Below, piece after piece: positions 35,060-43,455 of a stretch of 64,000 nucleotides of DNA. The stretch covers positions 1 to 64,000 of the forward strand of contig NZ_CP177152.1 of the NCBI RefSeq assembly GCF_050389775.1, read 5' to 3'. Both the position numbers and the translations under genes were made by a program. The stretch's first letter is position 1. Each line of letters starts with the position of its first letter. The DNA comes from Marinibacterium sp050389775. GTDB taxonomy: Bacteria; Pseudomonadota; Alphaproteobacteria; Rhodobacterales; Rhodobacteraceae. The notes under the pieces were generated by a model that ran no database searches, was not told the DNA's origin, and was given only the letters and a program-made list of their open reading frames with translations.

Positions 35060-35269
35060 AGGCGCTGTCCAAGTGCTGCGGGTGCCGTGCTGCGATGGTG
35101 CCAGGACACCGGCGTCGGCTGGCATTACATCGCGCCTGGGAAACCGATGCAGAACGCATTCGTAGAAAGCTTCAACGGCAGACTGAGGGAGGAATGTCTT
35201 AACGAAAACCTGTTTGGCAACCTCGCGGAGGCGCGCCGGATCATCGAAACATGGAGGATCGACTACAAC
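35060..35269 (+). pseudogene. IS3-family transposase, 3' part, left half of a split gene
   Basis: The frame encodes VLRWCQDTGVGWHYIAPGKP and then FVESFNGRLREECLNE with the final catalytic Glu and ARRIIETWRIDYN. The integrase-core 5' part is missing. The homology stops exactly at TACAAC (35264-35269), where the serine-recombinase element begins. It resumes at 37889. Confidence 0.85.
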
Positions 35270-35292
35270 TCTGCTTCATTACGCCCATCTTT

Positions 35293-37353
35293 CTATGTTG
35301 TTGAAGAAAATAGGTTTTGCTGATCCGGGTGCGATACCGCGGGGTGTCTGGGGTTTTTCTGCGCCCGTTTCCTGAGTTGTTGGGCCGCCATTTTTGACAG
35401 TTCCGTGCGCTCGAATACCCACGGCCCGTCGGCAAGCGGATGGTCCGCCTCGATTTCACCTGCTTCCGCTGCCAACCGCAACGTTTTTGGGGCCACTCCG
35501 AGCAGCTTGGCCGCGCTGAATAGGTTGAGCCAGTGATCGAGGCCGCCGGCATCGGGCTTGAATACCGGAATCTTGCGGTAGGACCGGAGCGCTGTGACCC
35601 GCTCCCTGGTCCAGCGGTTGCCGTTTCCAGTGGCAAGACCGTTCCGGTTCAGAACGCCTGCGATGACATCGTCGCTGGCGATCCGCGCAAGCTGGCGGAC
35701 AGCCTCAACAATATCCGGCGGTGTTGCATTGCGCTGTCCGCGGCAGCGCTTTGGCAGGCGGATTTCCGTATGGGCGCCGCCGGCCCAATGAACCAGCAAA
35801 ACAATCTCGGAGGCATCATCATCTAGATCTGCCACCACTTCCTGAATCACCGTGCGGACGATGCGCTTCTTAAGCCTCGCATCCGTGTCCGGCGCGAACC
35901 AGACGCGTTCGAGATTGGCCCCCAAGACGACCAGGTCTTCGGCCGACAGTGGTGTTCCCTCCGGGCTGGCCGTGTCGTGCTGCGCGAGCTTGTGTTCGAT
36001 CTCCTGAACCCGCTGAAGCGCCCGGTTCCACCGGGCTTCCAGCTCCGCAGTCACGAGGCGGTTCTCAGGGTCGGACGCATCATACTGCCGGAAGGCCCGA
36101 TCAGCTGTGTATTGAGCCGCCTCCAGGTCACGGCAAAGCGCGCCGCGGACCTGGTCCTGCTGGCTCACTGCTTGCCTGGCGGCCGCCTCTGCGGCGGCAA
36201 TGGCACCGGGACTGACCACCTGCAGGAGCGCGTGTTCAATGGCATCATCAACCCGCAAGCCACCGAAGGAGATGCAGCGCGCTTCGCCGTTGTCCAGGAG
36301 GCCGCGCCAGCAAGAGTAACGCGGGATGTCGTGCTTTTTGCCGGTGTAGCGAACCGTCAGCTTGCGGCCGCAGCGTCGGCAGCGCAGCAGCCCGGCAAGA
36401 AGGGCAGAGCCGTGTTTGGCTGCACCATGATGCCGGCTCTGAGGGACGTTGTTGCTGACCATTTTACGGATCGCCTCTGCTCGTTCCCAACTCACGTAGC
36501 CTTCATGCGCGCCCGGCTTCAATGCAAGCCATTCCTCGCGGTCTTTCCTGCGAACGGCCGATGTCCCGAACCCTGGCGATGCCTGGGTTTTGCCATAGGC
36601 ATAAGCCCCGCCATAGGCCGGATTGACGATCATGCGGTGGATGGTGGCATAGGTCGGGCGGCGCCAGACTACCTCACTCTGTTTGCGCAAGCTGGGCAGT
36701 TCAAGGCCATGTTCGAGGAACCACAGGAGGGCCTGCCGTGCGCTCCCCAACTCAGCAACCTTGTCGAAAACCAGGGAAATGGCTTCCTGCACGCGGCGGT
36801 CCGGGTCTTTCTCAAGCTGGTCCCCGGCCTTTACGAAGCCGACAGGGGCGGCGACGACAAGTTCGCCGCGCCGCGCCTTCTCCTGGCGGGCGGCAAGGGA
36901 CCGTTGCCTGAGCAGGTCGAGCTCGTATTCGTTCAGGCTGCCCTTTAGGCCTAAAAGCAGTCGGTCATTGCCATCGCGTGGCGCATAAACCGTTTTCTGA
37001 TCGATCAGCACAGTGTCGACGACACGGCACATCTCGATGAGATGCTGCCAGTCCCGGCTGTTGCGCGCAAAGCGGGAGACTTCACGCGCCGCGACGGCGC
37101 CGACCTTGCCGAGACAAACATCGGCGATCATCCGGTCAACGCCTTCCCGCGCGACACCGCCGGCGGCAGAACGGCCGAGGTCGTCATCCACGGTCTCAAT
37201 CCGGCTCCAGCCCAAATCCGAAAGCCGCCCCCGCATGGCATATTGCAGGGCGCTGCTTTCCCGGTTGTGCAGGACCTGGTGGGCCGATGACTGGCGGACA
37301 TAAAGGATCGCCTTGCGTTCCAAATGCTGCGGGCCAATCTTCTCATGCTTCAT
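35293..37353 (-). CDS. Large serine recombinase
   Basis: About 686 residues from the ATG at 37353. An N-terminal resolvase domain (KAILYVRQSSAHQV with the nucleophile Ser, then AREVSRFARNSRDWQ) is followed by a recombinase domain (RRPTYATIHRMIVNPAYGGAYA), a zinc ribbon (CRRCGRKL...YSCWRG) and a coiled coil (390-450). The C-terminus carries extra DNA-binding modules, including a helix-turn-helix near NLFSAAKLLGVAPKTLRLA. It would cut and join DNA at a short core for insertion of its element. The frame upstream to 37392 overlaps the small gene. Confidence 0.93.
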   Translation of the reverse strand: MKHEKIGPQHLERKAILYVRQSSAHQVLHNRESSALQYAMRGRLSDLGWSRIETVDDDLGRSAAGGVAREGVDRMIADVCLGKVGAVAAREVSRFARNSRDWQHLIEMCRVVDTVLIDQKTVYAPRDGNDRLLLGLKGSLNEYELDLLRQRSLAARQEKARRGELVVAAPVGFVKAGDQLEKDPDRRVQEAISLVFDKVAELGSARQALLWFLEHGLELPSLRKQSEVVWRRPTYATIHRMIVNPAYGGAYAYGKTQASPGFGTSAVRRKDREEWLALKPGAHEGYVSWERAEAIRKMVSNNVPQSRHHGAAKHGSALLAGLLRCRRCGRKLTVRYTGKKHDIPRYSCWRGLLDNGEARCISFGGLRVDDAIEHALLQVVSPGAIAAAEAAARQAVSQQDQVRGALCRDLEAAQYTADRAFRQYDASDPENRLVTAELEARWNRALQRVQEIEHKLAQHDTASPEGTPLSAEDLVVLGANLERVWFAPDTDARLKKRIVRTVIQEVVADLDDDASEIVLLVHWAGGAHTEIRLPKRCRGQRNATPPDIVEAVRQLARIASDDVIAGVLNRNGLATGNGNRWTRERVTALRSYRKIPVFKPDAGGLDHWLNLFSAAKLLGVAPKTLRLAAEAGEIEADHPLADGPWVFERTELSKMAAQQLRKRAQKNPRHPAVSHPDQQNLFSSTT

Positions 37354-37528
37354 GATCGCTCCCCCTGTCCGCCGCGCCGACGTGTTCTGCAATCAGGCGT
37401 GCCATCAACCGTGTCAGCGTTTGCTGCGTGTCGCCGGGAAGGCTTTGCCAAGGCGGGGTCTGTGTCACGGGCACGGACTGGATGTCCGGGAACAGTTCGA
37501 GTTGCGTCGTCGTCATTTTGCGCGGCAT
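37343..37528 (-). CDS. Small protein of the recombinase element
   Basis: The 61-residue product (MPRKMTTTQLELFPDIQSVP, then QTPPWQSLPGDTQQTLTRLMARLI) is soluble and helical at its C-terminus. Its stop overlaps the recombinase start by 11 bases, so it is coupled to it. I remember similar short LELFP proteins next to serine recombinases in Alphaproteobacteria. They may help the recombinase, but no function is known. Confidence 0.7.
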   Translation of the reverse strand: MPRKMTTTQLELFPDIQSVPVTQTPPWQSLPGDTQQTLTRLMARLIAEHVGAADRGSDHEA

Positions 37529-37865
37529 GGGCCAACCTCCGAATCTCGTGTTCAGAGTCCGATGCTGCGTCATCGCGTGATCGGGAGCCGGATTTATTGA
37601 GCGGAATACAAGCGGCATCGGAAACCAGCCCCGCGAGAGCCCTGAGAGCCTCCAGGCCTACATGCGCAGAACCAGAACGGCGGCAGGAAGCACATGCCGC
37701 CCGGTCAAACATCCATATGGGAACTTCCAGCAGCCGGTCCGACCGGCGGCCGGTGAGATTGCACCGAAACACAGCATCGCCGGGCTTGTCGATCACAGAA
37801 TGGACATAGACCGATCTGCCGAACCAGGGATGCCATGGATAAAGAACCTCGCGCCGGTCGGTAAC
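37350..37865 (-). CDS. DUF5372-like protein of the recombinase element
   Basis: Reads VTDRREVLYPWHPWFGRSVY, then DAVFRCNL and RLLEVPIWMFDRAACA. This HPxxG...F.C....LPxWM pattern is that of small DUF5372-like proteins found beside serine recombinases. No ATG, GTG or TTG lies in frame inside the element, and the nearest is an ATG in the flanking IS3 DNA. The C-terminal part overlaps the next gene in another frame, so both ends are uncertain. Confidence 0.55.
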   Translation of the reverse strand, partial: VTDRREVLYPWHPWFGRSVYVHSVIDKPGDAVFRCNLTGRRSDRLLEVPIWMFDRAACASCRRSGSAHVGLEALRALAGLVSDAACIPLNKSGSRSRDDAASDSEHEIRRLAHAAQNDDDATRTVPGHPVRARDTDPALAKPSRRHAANADTVDGTPDCRTRRRGGQGERS

Positions 37866-37888
37866 GTGGGTGTTCTGGCGTTCAGTTG

Positions 37889-38059
37889 TACAACATCTAC
37901 AGGCCACACACATCGCTGAACGGGCAGACACCGACCGAGTTCGCCCAAAGGCTACATTCCACCCGATCGGCTTCGCTTGAGCTCCGCAAAGGCTCCGCTC
38001 AGCCGGTCTTGACCGCAACCAAATCACAAGAAAGAAACAGGAACGGATTCTACACCTAA
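37889..38059 (+). pseudogene. IS3-family transposase, right half of a split gene
   Basis: It continues the interrupted gene with YNIYRPHTSLNGQTPTEFAQ and runs to TAA at 38057-38059. Spliced to the fragment at 35060-35269 it gives the normal IS3 ending WRIDYN-IYRPHTSLNG. Confidence 0.85.
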
Positions 38060-38108
38060 ACGGCCCGGTTCAGGGGGCAACGTCATCACCCTTGAATTTG
38101 TATAGAAA

Positions 38109-38900
38109 GGGGGCTGTTGCACTAACGCCGAAACCGCAGAGCAATAGTCGCAGTCCCACTGTCACGCGGCTTCGGGGAAAAGTTTAGCCAGGAAGTAGAT
38201 CTCGTTGGCAACTCCGGGTTCGCAGTTCTCGAATTGGCCCTTTCGGATCGTGCGGAAGGTCTCGATTCCGGCGAGGGCCGCCTTGGCTCCGGCCATGGTC
38301 TGGAACCCGTGCATCGGGCGTAATCGTTGCTTCAGCGCGGCATGGGCGCTTTCGATCCTGTTGTTCAGGTACTTACGATCGACGTGCCGGATCGCACCCT
38401 CCGGCCCAAGCCGGGCGTTGATCTCGCCGATCACCTTGGCATAGCTGTGAGCCTTGTCCGTCACTATGGTTAACGGGTGATAGAGGCGAACGGCTTCCTG
38501 GGCCTGTCGCATAAAGGCCCTTGCCGCCTTGGCATTTCGCTTTGCCGTCAGCCGAAAATCGATCAGCTGGCCGCGCTGGTCGACGGTCTGCCACAGGTAG
38601 CACCATCGGCCACCCACACGGATTTATGTTTCATCCACATGCCGCTGTAGCCCGCGCCAGGACCGATGGGCGCCGTAGGCCCGTTTGCGGATCTCTGGGC
38701 CGAACTTCCTGACCCACCGGTGGATCGTCGAGGCATCGGCCGTCGCCCCGCGCTCGGCCAGCAAGTCACGGACATCGCGGCACCACAGCGGGTAGCGGCA
38801 GTACCAGCGCACCGCCAGAAGGGTGATCTCACGCGGGAACCGATGAATTTTGAACGGGTTCTTGCGGTGCGCCATCGGCTACTCCATCATCATGAACACA
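38109..38900 (-). mobile_element. IS6-family insertion sequence
   Basis: The left end begins GGGGGCTGTTGCA at about 38109, close to the terminal repeat typical of IS6 elements. The right end (about 38900) is not clear because only an imperfect counterpart is visible. It contains one broken transposase gene. Confidence 0.65.
38162..38875 (-). pseudogene. IS6-family transposase with in-frame stop
   Basis: The two frames 38624-38875 (HTH, RWVRKFGPEIRKRAYG, HVDET) and 38162-38617 (GGRWCYLWQTVD, IVTDKAHSY, NNRIESAHAALKQRL) are in the same reading frame. They are separated only by TAA where the family has Tyr (HVDET-Y-IRVGGRW). One base change (TAC to TAA) would give this. All three acidic residues (D in VDET, D in VTDKA, E in IESAH) are preserved, so the inactivation looks recent. 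Confidence 0.88.
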
Positions 38901-38921
38901 AAGCTTGCAGCGACAGGCGCG

Positions 38922-39206
38922 TTAATGCATCGAACCCCGGCGCGGGATACCTGTGGGGCCGAGCGCGAGGTCGGGCATGGGCGTGTGTCGGCTGACCTGG
39001 CGGCGCTCAGGGCTGCGGCCAGCAAGGATCGGGGTACAGATCGCGGTGATGGTGACATACGGGATCGGCTGGAAGGTGTGTTGAACAAGCCGCGCGAGAC
39101 GCTGGAGCGGGGTGACGGGCATGACGCTGAGCAGGATCAGGGCGACGAGAAGGACAATACGCGCGAAATCGACAGGGAGATAGATCGTGATCCAGGCCTC
39201 AGTCAT
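38922..39206 (-). CDS. Possible small membrane protein
   Basis: The 94-residue frame from the ATG at 39206 begins MTEAWITIYLPVDFARIVLLV and has one long hydrophobic segment. It is opposite and overlapping to the start of the HAD remnant by about 20 bases. Its C-terminal part is low-complexity in character and may be read-through DNA. No family is known. It may be a truncated gene next to the IS6 element. Confidence 0.3.
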   Translation of the reverse strand: MTEAWITIYLPVDFARIVLLVALILLSVMPVTPLQRLARLVQHTFQPIPYVTITAICTPILAGRSPERRQVSRHTPMPDLALGPTGIPRRGSMH

Positions 39207-39750
39207 TGACTTGCCTCCTGTGTTCGACGGAATTGAGGCAGTTTGTTTCGATGCGTTCGGAACGTTGGTCGAGATTACCGAGAAACGTGGTGCGGTTCGG
39301 CAGTTGTTCAAAGCAGTGCCGCCTAACAAACGAGTCGAGTTGAAACATCGGTTGATGTGGGAACCGGGACCTATCGCCGATTGGTTGGAAGTGTATGTTG
39401 GTGATGCCGATCCGGTGATGGCGCAGGATATATACGCTCAGGAGTTGTCGGAGGTGGCGTCTGTCACGATACGTCCGGGCATGTCAGACATTTGGGCGCT
39501 GTTGCGGATCAAGGGGTTGCGGCTGGCGATCTGCTCCAATCTCGCCAGTTCCTTCGGTCTGGCCGTGCGCCGTGCCTTGCCCGATCCGCGGGATGTTGTG
39601 GTGTTTTCTTATGAAGTCGATGTCATCAAGCCGGAACCATAAATCTATGCCCATGTTCCGGAGCCGTTGGCAGTTGAACCGGACAGCGTGTTGTGCTGAT
39701 GCAGTGCGGATCGCGCTGACGTGCAGGCAAGTTGCCTCAGATTTGGGTGT
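39187..39750 (+). pseudogene. HAD-family (haloacid dehalogenase type II) remnant
   Basis: It reads FDGIEAVCFDAFGTLVEITE (motif I), IRPGMSDIWALL and LRLAICSNLASSFG (motif II) up to VDVIKPEP and then TAA. Homology continues past the stop (IYAHVPEPLAVEPDSV), then another stop follows. The catalytic Asp and Ser/Asn positions are present but motifs III and IV are lost. The start is GTG at 39187. Confidence 0.8.
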
Positions 39751-39755
39751 CGGCC

Positions 39756-39900
39756 TATGCGCAGGACTATACGAAAATCGTTTTCAAGAGGTATGAAAAT
39801 TGGCTAAGCACCCCTGTCGAAGTGACCAAAATGTCCGCGGTTTCTTTAACGTCGTGGGCACAGTTCCATGGGTAAGGTGGCGCTGATCATTGGCGACGGT
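39756..39900 (+). pseudogene. Degraded second copy of the ABM/SDR junction
   Basis: 39756-39875 encodes the last 39 residues of an ABM protein (YAQDYTKIVFKRYENWLS, then VTKMSAVS, stop TAA). It matches the C-terminus of the gene at 28857-29189 at most positions. The overlapping ATGGGTAAGGTGGCGCTGAT at 39868 repeats the start of the SDR at 29182. The copy loses similarity soon after. It shows that this operon, or a relative, was once duplicated. Confidence 0.82.
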
Positions 39901-40062
39901 CGCAGGCGCCAGGGCGGTTACCGGATGCTTGCACTTGTTAGGGGACGTGATTTCCATTGTTCAGCTGGTGCGTACTATTTTTTGTCACGGTTTCAGGTCT
40001 CATCGCCTCCTTTCTAATACGAGGTCGGGATTGGCCCGGCTCAACCGAGAAAGGACCAAGAT

Positions 40063-40464
40063 ATGCAAACTTATGACGTTCAATCCGTGAAGATCAACCA
40101 ACCCGCCGCGAGGGTATTTGATTACGTTTCGCAACCGCGACATCTTCAGGAATGGACCAACGCTTTCAAGTCGGCAGACGAAAGCAGCGCCGAACTGGTG
40201 ACGCCCAATGGCACGGTTCCAATCAGGCTTGACACCCGTGCCAATGTTGACGCAGGCACCGTCGACTGGATCATGACCTTTCCTGATGGTTCGGCAGGTG
40301 CGGCTTATTCGCGGGTCACGCCTGACGTGGACGACACCGCAATTTTCTCGTTTGTCCTGATGGCACCGCCGGTGCCACTGGAGATACTCGAAGGGGCGTT
40401 GGAAGAGCAGAAGAAAATCCTCGCCACGGAGCTTCTGGCGCTCAAGGAAAAAATGGAAGAATGA
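40063..40464 (+). CDS. SRPBCC-family (START-like) protein
   Basis: The 133-residue protein (VKINQPAARVFDYVSQPRHLQEWTNAFKS, TVDWIMTF, PPVPLEILEGALEEQKKILATEL) has the polyketide-cyclase/START-like fold that binds hydrophobic ligands. Its stop overlaps the sigma-factor start (ATGA), so the two are a translational pair. It may act as a sensor or partner for that sigma factor. Confidence 0.85.
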   Translation: MQTYDVQSVKINQPAARVFDYVSQPRHLQEWTNAFKSADESSAELVTPNGTVPIRLDTRANVDAGTVDWIMTFPDGSAGAAYSRVTPDVDDTAIFSFVLMAPPVPLEILEGALEEQKKILATELLALKEKMEE

Positions 40465-41273
40465 TCCGGCTTGATGCAGATATCGTGAGAGCGGCGCGGC
40501 AAGGGGATCGCGCCGCTCTTGCATCCGTCGTGAGCGCGGTCGAGCAACCGGTCTTTGGCCTGGCCATAAGGATGCTGGCCAATCGGGCCGATGCCGAGGA
40601 TGCGACGCAGGAAATCCTGGTCAAGATCATCACGCACTTGGGTACCTTGCAGGATGATGGTGCTGCAGGAGGTTGGGCGCTCAAGATCGCCTCCCGGCAT
40701 CTTGTGGCGATCCGTAAGCGCGGCCGGGTCGAGGCGATGCGGATGAGCTTTCATGACTTTGCCGAGGATCTGGAAACAGGCCTGGATCAATCAGCAGTCA
40801 CCCAGATGGATGATGTTGTCACCGCCGTCGCGATCGAAGAGATCAAGATCGGTTGCACCCTGGCGATGCTTACCTGTCTCAAGCGCAATTCGCGGATCGC
40901 GTACATCCTTGGTGACATATTCGAGATGACGGACAGCGAAGCGTCGGAGGTACTTCAGATCGCGCCTGCCACTTATCGGCAGCAGTTGCGACGCGCGCGC
41001 GCGGAGGTAACGCAATTTCTTCAGAAGACTTGCGGCAACGTATCGACCCACGCGACCTGCAGGTGCGAGAAACGACTTAATGCGGCTCAGGCCAACGGGC
41101 GGGTAGTCCCGGGTAAGCCTGCTTTCGGGCTAGAGCGGCCGCCGATCGATCTTAAGGTGCTGCGTCGCCGTGTGAGGGCGCTGGAGGAAGGCCGCCGCGC
41201 CGCCACGTTGATGCGGTCCAATCCGGCCTTTCCGTCGAACGTCGGAGCCGCTGTTCTGGAGGCAATTAAGTGA
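40461..41273 (+). CDS. Sigma-70 family (ECF-like) RNA polymerase sigma factor
   Basis: The 270-residue protein has region 2 (IRMLANRADAEDATQEILVKIITHL) and region 4 (RIAYILGDIFEMTDSEASEVLQIAPATYRQQLRRARAEV). The tail has cysteines and basic residues (CGNVSTHATCRCEKRL) like the C-terminal extension of some ECF sigma factors with a built-in regulator. It is coupled to the SRPBCC gene. The target promoter is unknown. Confidence 0.88.
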   Translation: MIRLDADIVRAARQGDRAALASVVSAVEQPVFGLAIRMLANRADAEDATQEILVKIITHLGTLQDDGAAGGWALKIASRHLVAIRKRGRVEAMRMSFHDFAEDLETGLDQSAVTQMDDVVTAVAIEEIKIGCTLAMLTCLKRNSRIAYILGDIFEMTDSEASEVLQIAPATYRQQLRRARAEVTQFLQKTCGNVSTHATCRCEKRLNAAQANGRVVPGKPAFGLERPPIDLKVLRRRVRALEEGRRAATLMRSNPAFPSNVGAAVLEAIK

Positions 41274-41456
41274 AGCGCCCGCTAGATGTCGCGGCCATTC
41301 GCTGGGAGGAAGGGGGTTGTGCCGTATCCTCTTTGAAAGGCACGACCAAAGGCTTCCGCCGGTGCTTAGCCCGAGCGACCGGCCAAAAGTCCTGGCGTCG
41401 GAGTGCACAGCGCGATCTGTTGCCAAACCGAACGGATGATCAGCACCTTGGCAATT

Positions 41457-42119
41457 TCAATCGACGACGGTTTTGGCCAGATCGGTCAGGCTGGTCGCCG
41501 ACAGCTCTGGACGTTGTTCGCCGGCGGGCCAGAACTTCCCGTGGCGCGTGATCAGACCTGTCCTGAAACCATAGTCGCGCGCGCCGATGACGTCCCACCA
41601 ATTGGACGACACAAACAGCGTTTCCGACCTGGATGACATCGCAAATTCTGTGCCTATGTCGTAGGCAGCAGGCGCTGGTTTGTAGGTGCCGCTTTCGGTC
41701 ACCGACAAAACGGCGTCCAGATCCTCTCCAAGCCTCGCCGCATCGACCGCCTGTTGAAGGGATGGCGGCTCGCCGTTGGACAGGATGGCCGTCTGCCAGC
41801 CTGCGTTCGAAAAGATCTTCAGACACTCGGCGGCATCACGGTACGGCGAAACGTTGCGAAATCCTTCAGCGAGCTTCTCTACAAGCACTTCGTCCTGAAT
41901 ACCCTCGGCAGACAGTGCGTCCAGAAATGCAGTTCTGGTGCAGACATCAAAAGGTAATCGCGCACCGCGCAGCACCGATAGCCACGCGTACTCAAGCTGA
42001 AGCGTTCGCCAGCGATCAAAGACCGCATCGGCGCGAAGCCCCAGTCTTTTGGAAACGGGGTTCAATGCAGACTCCAGATCGAAAAGTGTCCCGTAGGCAT
42101 CGAATAGGACGGTTGGCAT
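41457..42119 (-). CDS. Haloacid dehalogenase type II (HAD hydrolase)
   Basis: About 220 residues from the ATG at 42119: motif I VLFDAYGTLFD, motif II AILSNGEP, the Lys in TYKPAPAAY and the tail VSSNWWDVIGARDYGF. These are the (S)-2-haloacid dehalogenase motifs, so it may remove halide from 2-haloalkanoates, though HAD substrates vary. It is in one transcription unit after the AhpD-like gene and probably under the TetR operator upstream of that gene. Confidence 0.9.
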   Translation of the reverse strand: MPTVLFDAYGTLFDLESALNPVSKRLGLRADAVFDRWRTLQLEYAWLSVLRGARLPFDVCTRTAFLDALSAEGIQDEVLVEKLAEGFRNVSPYRDAAECLKIFSNAGWQTAILSNGEPPSLQQAVDAARLGEDLDAVLSVTESGTYKPAPAAYDIGTEFAMSSRSETLFVSSNWWDVIGARDYGFRTGLITRHGKFWPAGEQRPELSATSLTDLAKTVVD

Positions 42120-42174
42120 TTGGTCAGTTCCTTGCAATGGAAGGCGACCGCCAATTCAGCGGTCGCCCAAAGAG

Positions 42175-42744
42175 TTACCCGAAAGCGGCACCATGTTGTT
42201 GCGCGTCAAATTCACCGACCATTGGAAAGTCATGGTCGGGATCTGCGACGTGGCGGACATACTGGATCAGCGTATACTGCCCGATCACACCGATCGTTTC
42301 CAGTAAGGCCTTGTCCGAGAAGCCCGCATTACGCGCCTTGCTCAGAACGTCTGCGGGCACCATGCCGCGATTGCGGACCACCGTATTGGTAAACTCAAGC
42401 AGTGCTTCGATCTCGGGATCGTCCGACTTGGCGGCCAAAGCCTTGATCAACTCGTCTTCGGTGGCACCCTGAGCCATGCCGACCTTCATATGAACATTCA
42501 CGCAATAGTCGCAATGGTTGAGCGCCGAGACCAGCATCGCGACAAGTTCAACCTGTCGCCCGGTCAACTCTGCTCCGTCATTCAGATGTGCGTTCAGTGC
42601 AAGAAAACCCTTCAGCACGTTCGGCGCGTTCCCAGCCACCCGGAACAGGTTGATGACGCCGCCAAACTGGCGAGTGGCTTCATCAAAAGCTTCCTTGGTG
42701 CGACCGCTGGCCGTGTTCGGATCGATTTGAGACATTGTAGGCAT
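42175..42744 (-). CDS. AhpD-like carboxymuconolactone decarboxylase family protein
   Basis: The 189-residue all-helical protein has the redox motif HCDYCVNVH with the CxxC pair and the proton relay of AhpD-type peroxidase/disulfide reductases, and the LTGRQVELVAMLVSAL segment. It probably defends against peroxide or other oxidants. The operator-like palindrome at 42771-42786 lies 27 bases before its start. Confidence 0.9.
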   Translation of the reverse strand: MPTMSQIDPNTASGRTKEAFDEATRQFGGVINLFRVAGNAPNVLKGFLALNAHLNDGAELTGRQVELVAMLVSALNHCDYCVNVHMKVGMAQGATEDELIKALAAKSDDPEIEALLEFTNTVVRNRGMVPADVLSKARNAGFSDKALLETIGVIGQYTLIQYVRHVADPDHDFPMVGEFDAQQHGAAFG

Positions 42745-42770
42745 TTAGCAATTCCTTTGCTTGGTAGAAA

Positions 42771-42786
42771 ACTGACCGGTCAGTCA
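42771..42786. promoter_or_regulatory. TetR operator 1, ACTGACCGGTCAGTCA
   Basis: It contains the perfect palindrome ACTGACC-GGTCAGT (42771-42784), just upstream of the AhpD gene, and matches operator 2 at 15 of 16 bases. Confidence 0.75.
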
Positions 42787-42831
42787 GCTGTTGGAGGAAT
42801 GAAAGCGGACGCATTCAGGAACACGTCCGGC

Positions 42832-43419
42832 TTAGCTGATTGACTTAAGGTGGGGCAGAGCGCCCGCCGAAAACACAGAGACTTTCTCGGGGTCGTTCAT
42901 CGTCTTGGCCAGAAGCAACCCGCCCTGGATAAGACCGATGATTACCTCAGCCGCTTTGTTTCTGTCGATTTCCGGGATCACATCTGACTGTATAAGCTCA
43001 TCGACAATGCTCTCGATAGGATCGCTCCAGTCGACAAGCGCCTTTCGGATCGTACGCCGTACGGCGTCATTTGCGCCACTAAGCTCAAGCGTCATGTTTC
43101 CGATAAGGCACCCTTGGGCAAATCCACGGTTTGATTTCCAGGAATTGTTTGCGGCTTTGGGAACATCGAACAAGGCCAGAAGCTTGTCTTCGGGCGCAAG
43201 ATTCGATTTTGCGATGTCATGGAACGCCTGAGCAAACCCATCGGCATATTGTTCGATGACGTTCACAAGTAGGTCCGTCTTGGACGGGAAGAAATGATAG
43301 AACGTGCCCTTATTGACCGACGCGGACGAACAAATTTCGTTTGTGCCCACGGCGGTAAAGCCTTTTTCCAGGAACAGCTCAGTTGCCGTCTCAATCAGTG
43401 TGTCTCGGGTCGCGCTCAT
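42832..43419 (-). CDS. TetR-family regulator of the AhpD-HAD unit
   Basis: About 195 residues from the ATG at 43419 (ATELFLEKGFTAVGTNEICSSASVNKGTFYHFFPSKTDLL). A helical ligand domain follows. The ATG at 43419 is preceded by a second operator copy at 43439-43454, so the gene is self-controlled, and the first copy lies in front of the AhpD-HAD genes downstream on the same strand. The longer frame to 43455 would run into the operator. Confidence 0.92.
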   Translation of the reverse strand: MSATRDTLIETATELFLEKGFTAVGTNEICSSASVNKGTFYHFFPSKTDLLVNVIEQYADGFAQAFHDIAKSNLAPEDKLLALFDVPKAANNSWKSNRGFAQGCLIGNMTLELSGANDAVRRTIRKALVDWSDPIESIVDELIQSDVIPEIDRNKAAEVIIGLIQGGLLLAKTMNDPEKVSVFSAGALPHLKSIS

Positions 43420-43438
43420 GATGGCATACCTACGCTTT

Positions 43439-43454
43439 ACTGACCGGTCGGTCA
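43439..43454. promoter_or_regulatory. TetR operator 2, ACTGACCGGTCGGTCA
   Basis: It begins 20 bases before the TetR ATG and matches operator 1 at 15 of 16 bases. The shared ACTGACCGGTC core indicates one regulator for both sites. Confidence 0.75.
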
Positions 43455-43455
43455 A

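Larger units (their letters stand above)
35270..37888 (-). mobile_element. Three-gene serine-recombinase element inserted in an IS3 gene
   Basis: A 2.6-kb unit with three minus-strand genes (DUF5372-like, a small 61-residue protein, a large serine recombinase). TACAAC occurs at both borders (35264-35269 and 37889-37894), and the IS3 reading frame is restored if the unit plus one TACAAC copy is removed. The borders are thus fixed by the interrupted gene. The element type has no name that I know. Confidence 0.8.

Noticed and set aside
35977..36948. Plus-strand frame of 323 codons
   Set aside because: Opposite the serine recombinase, which has all motifs; no independent support.
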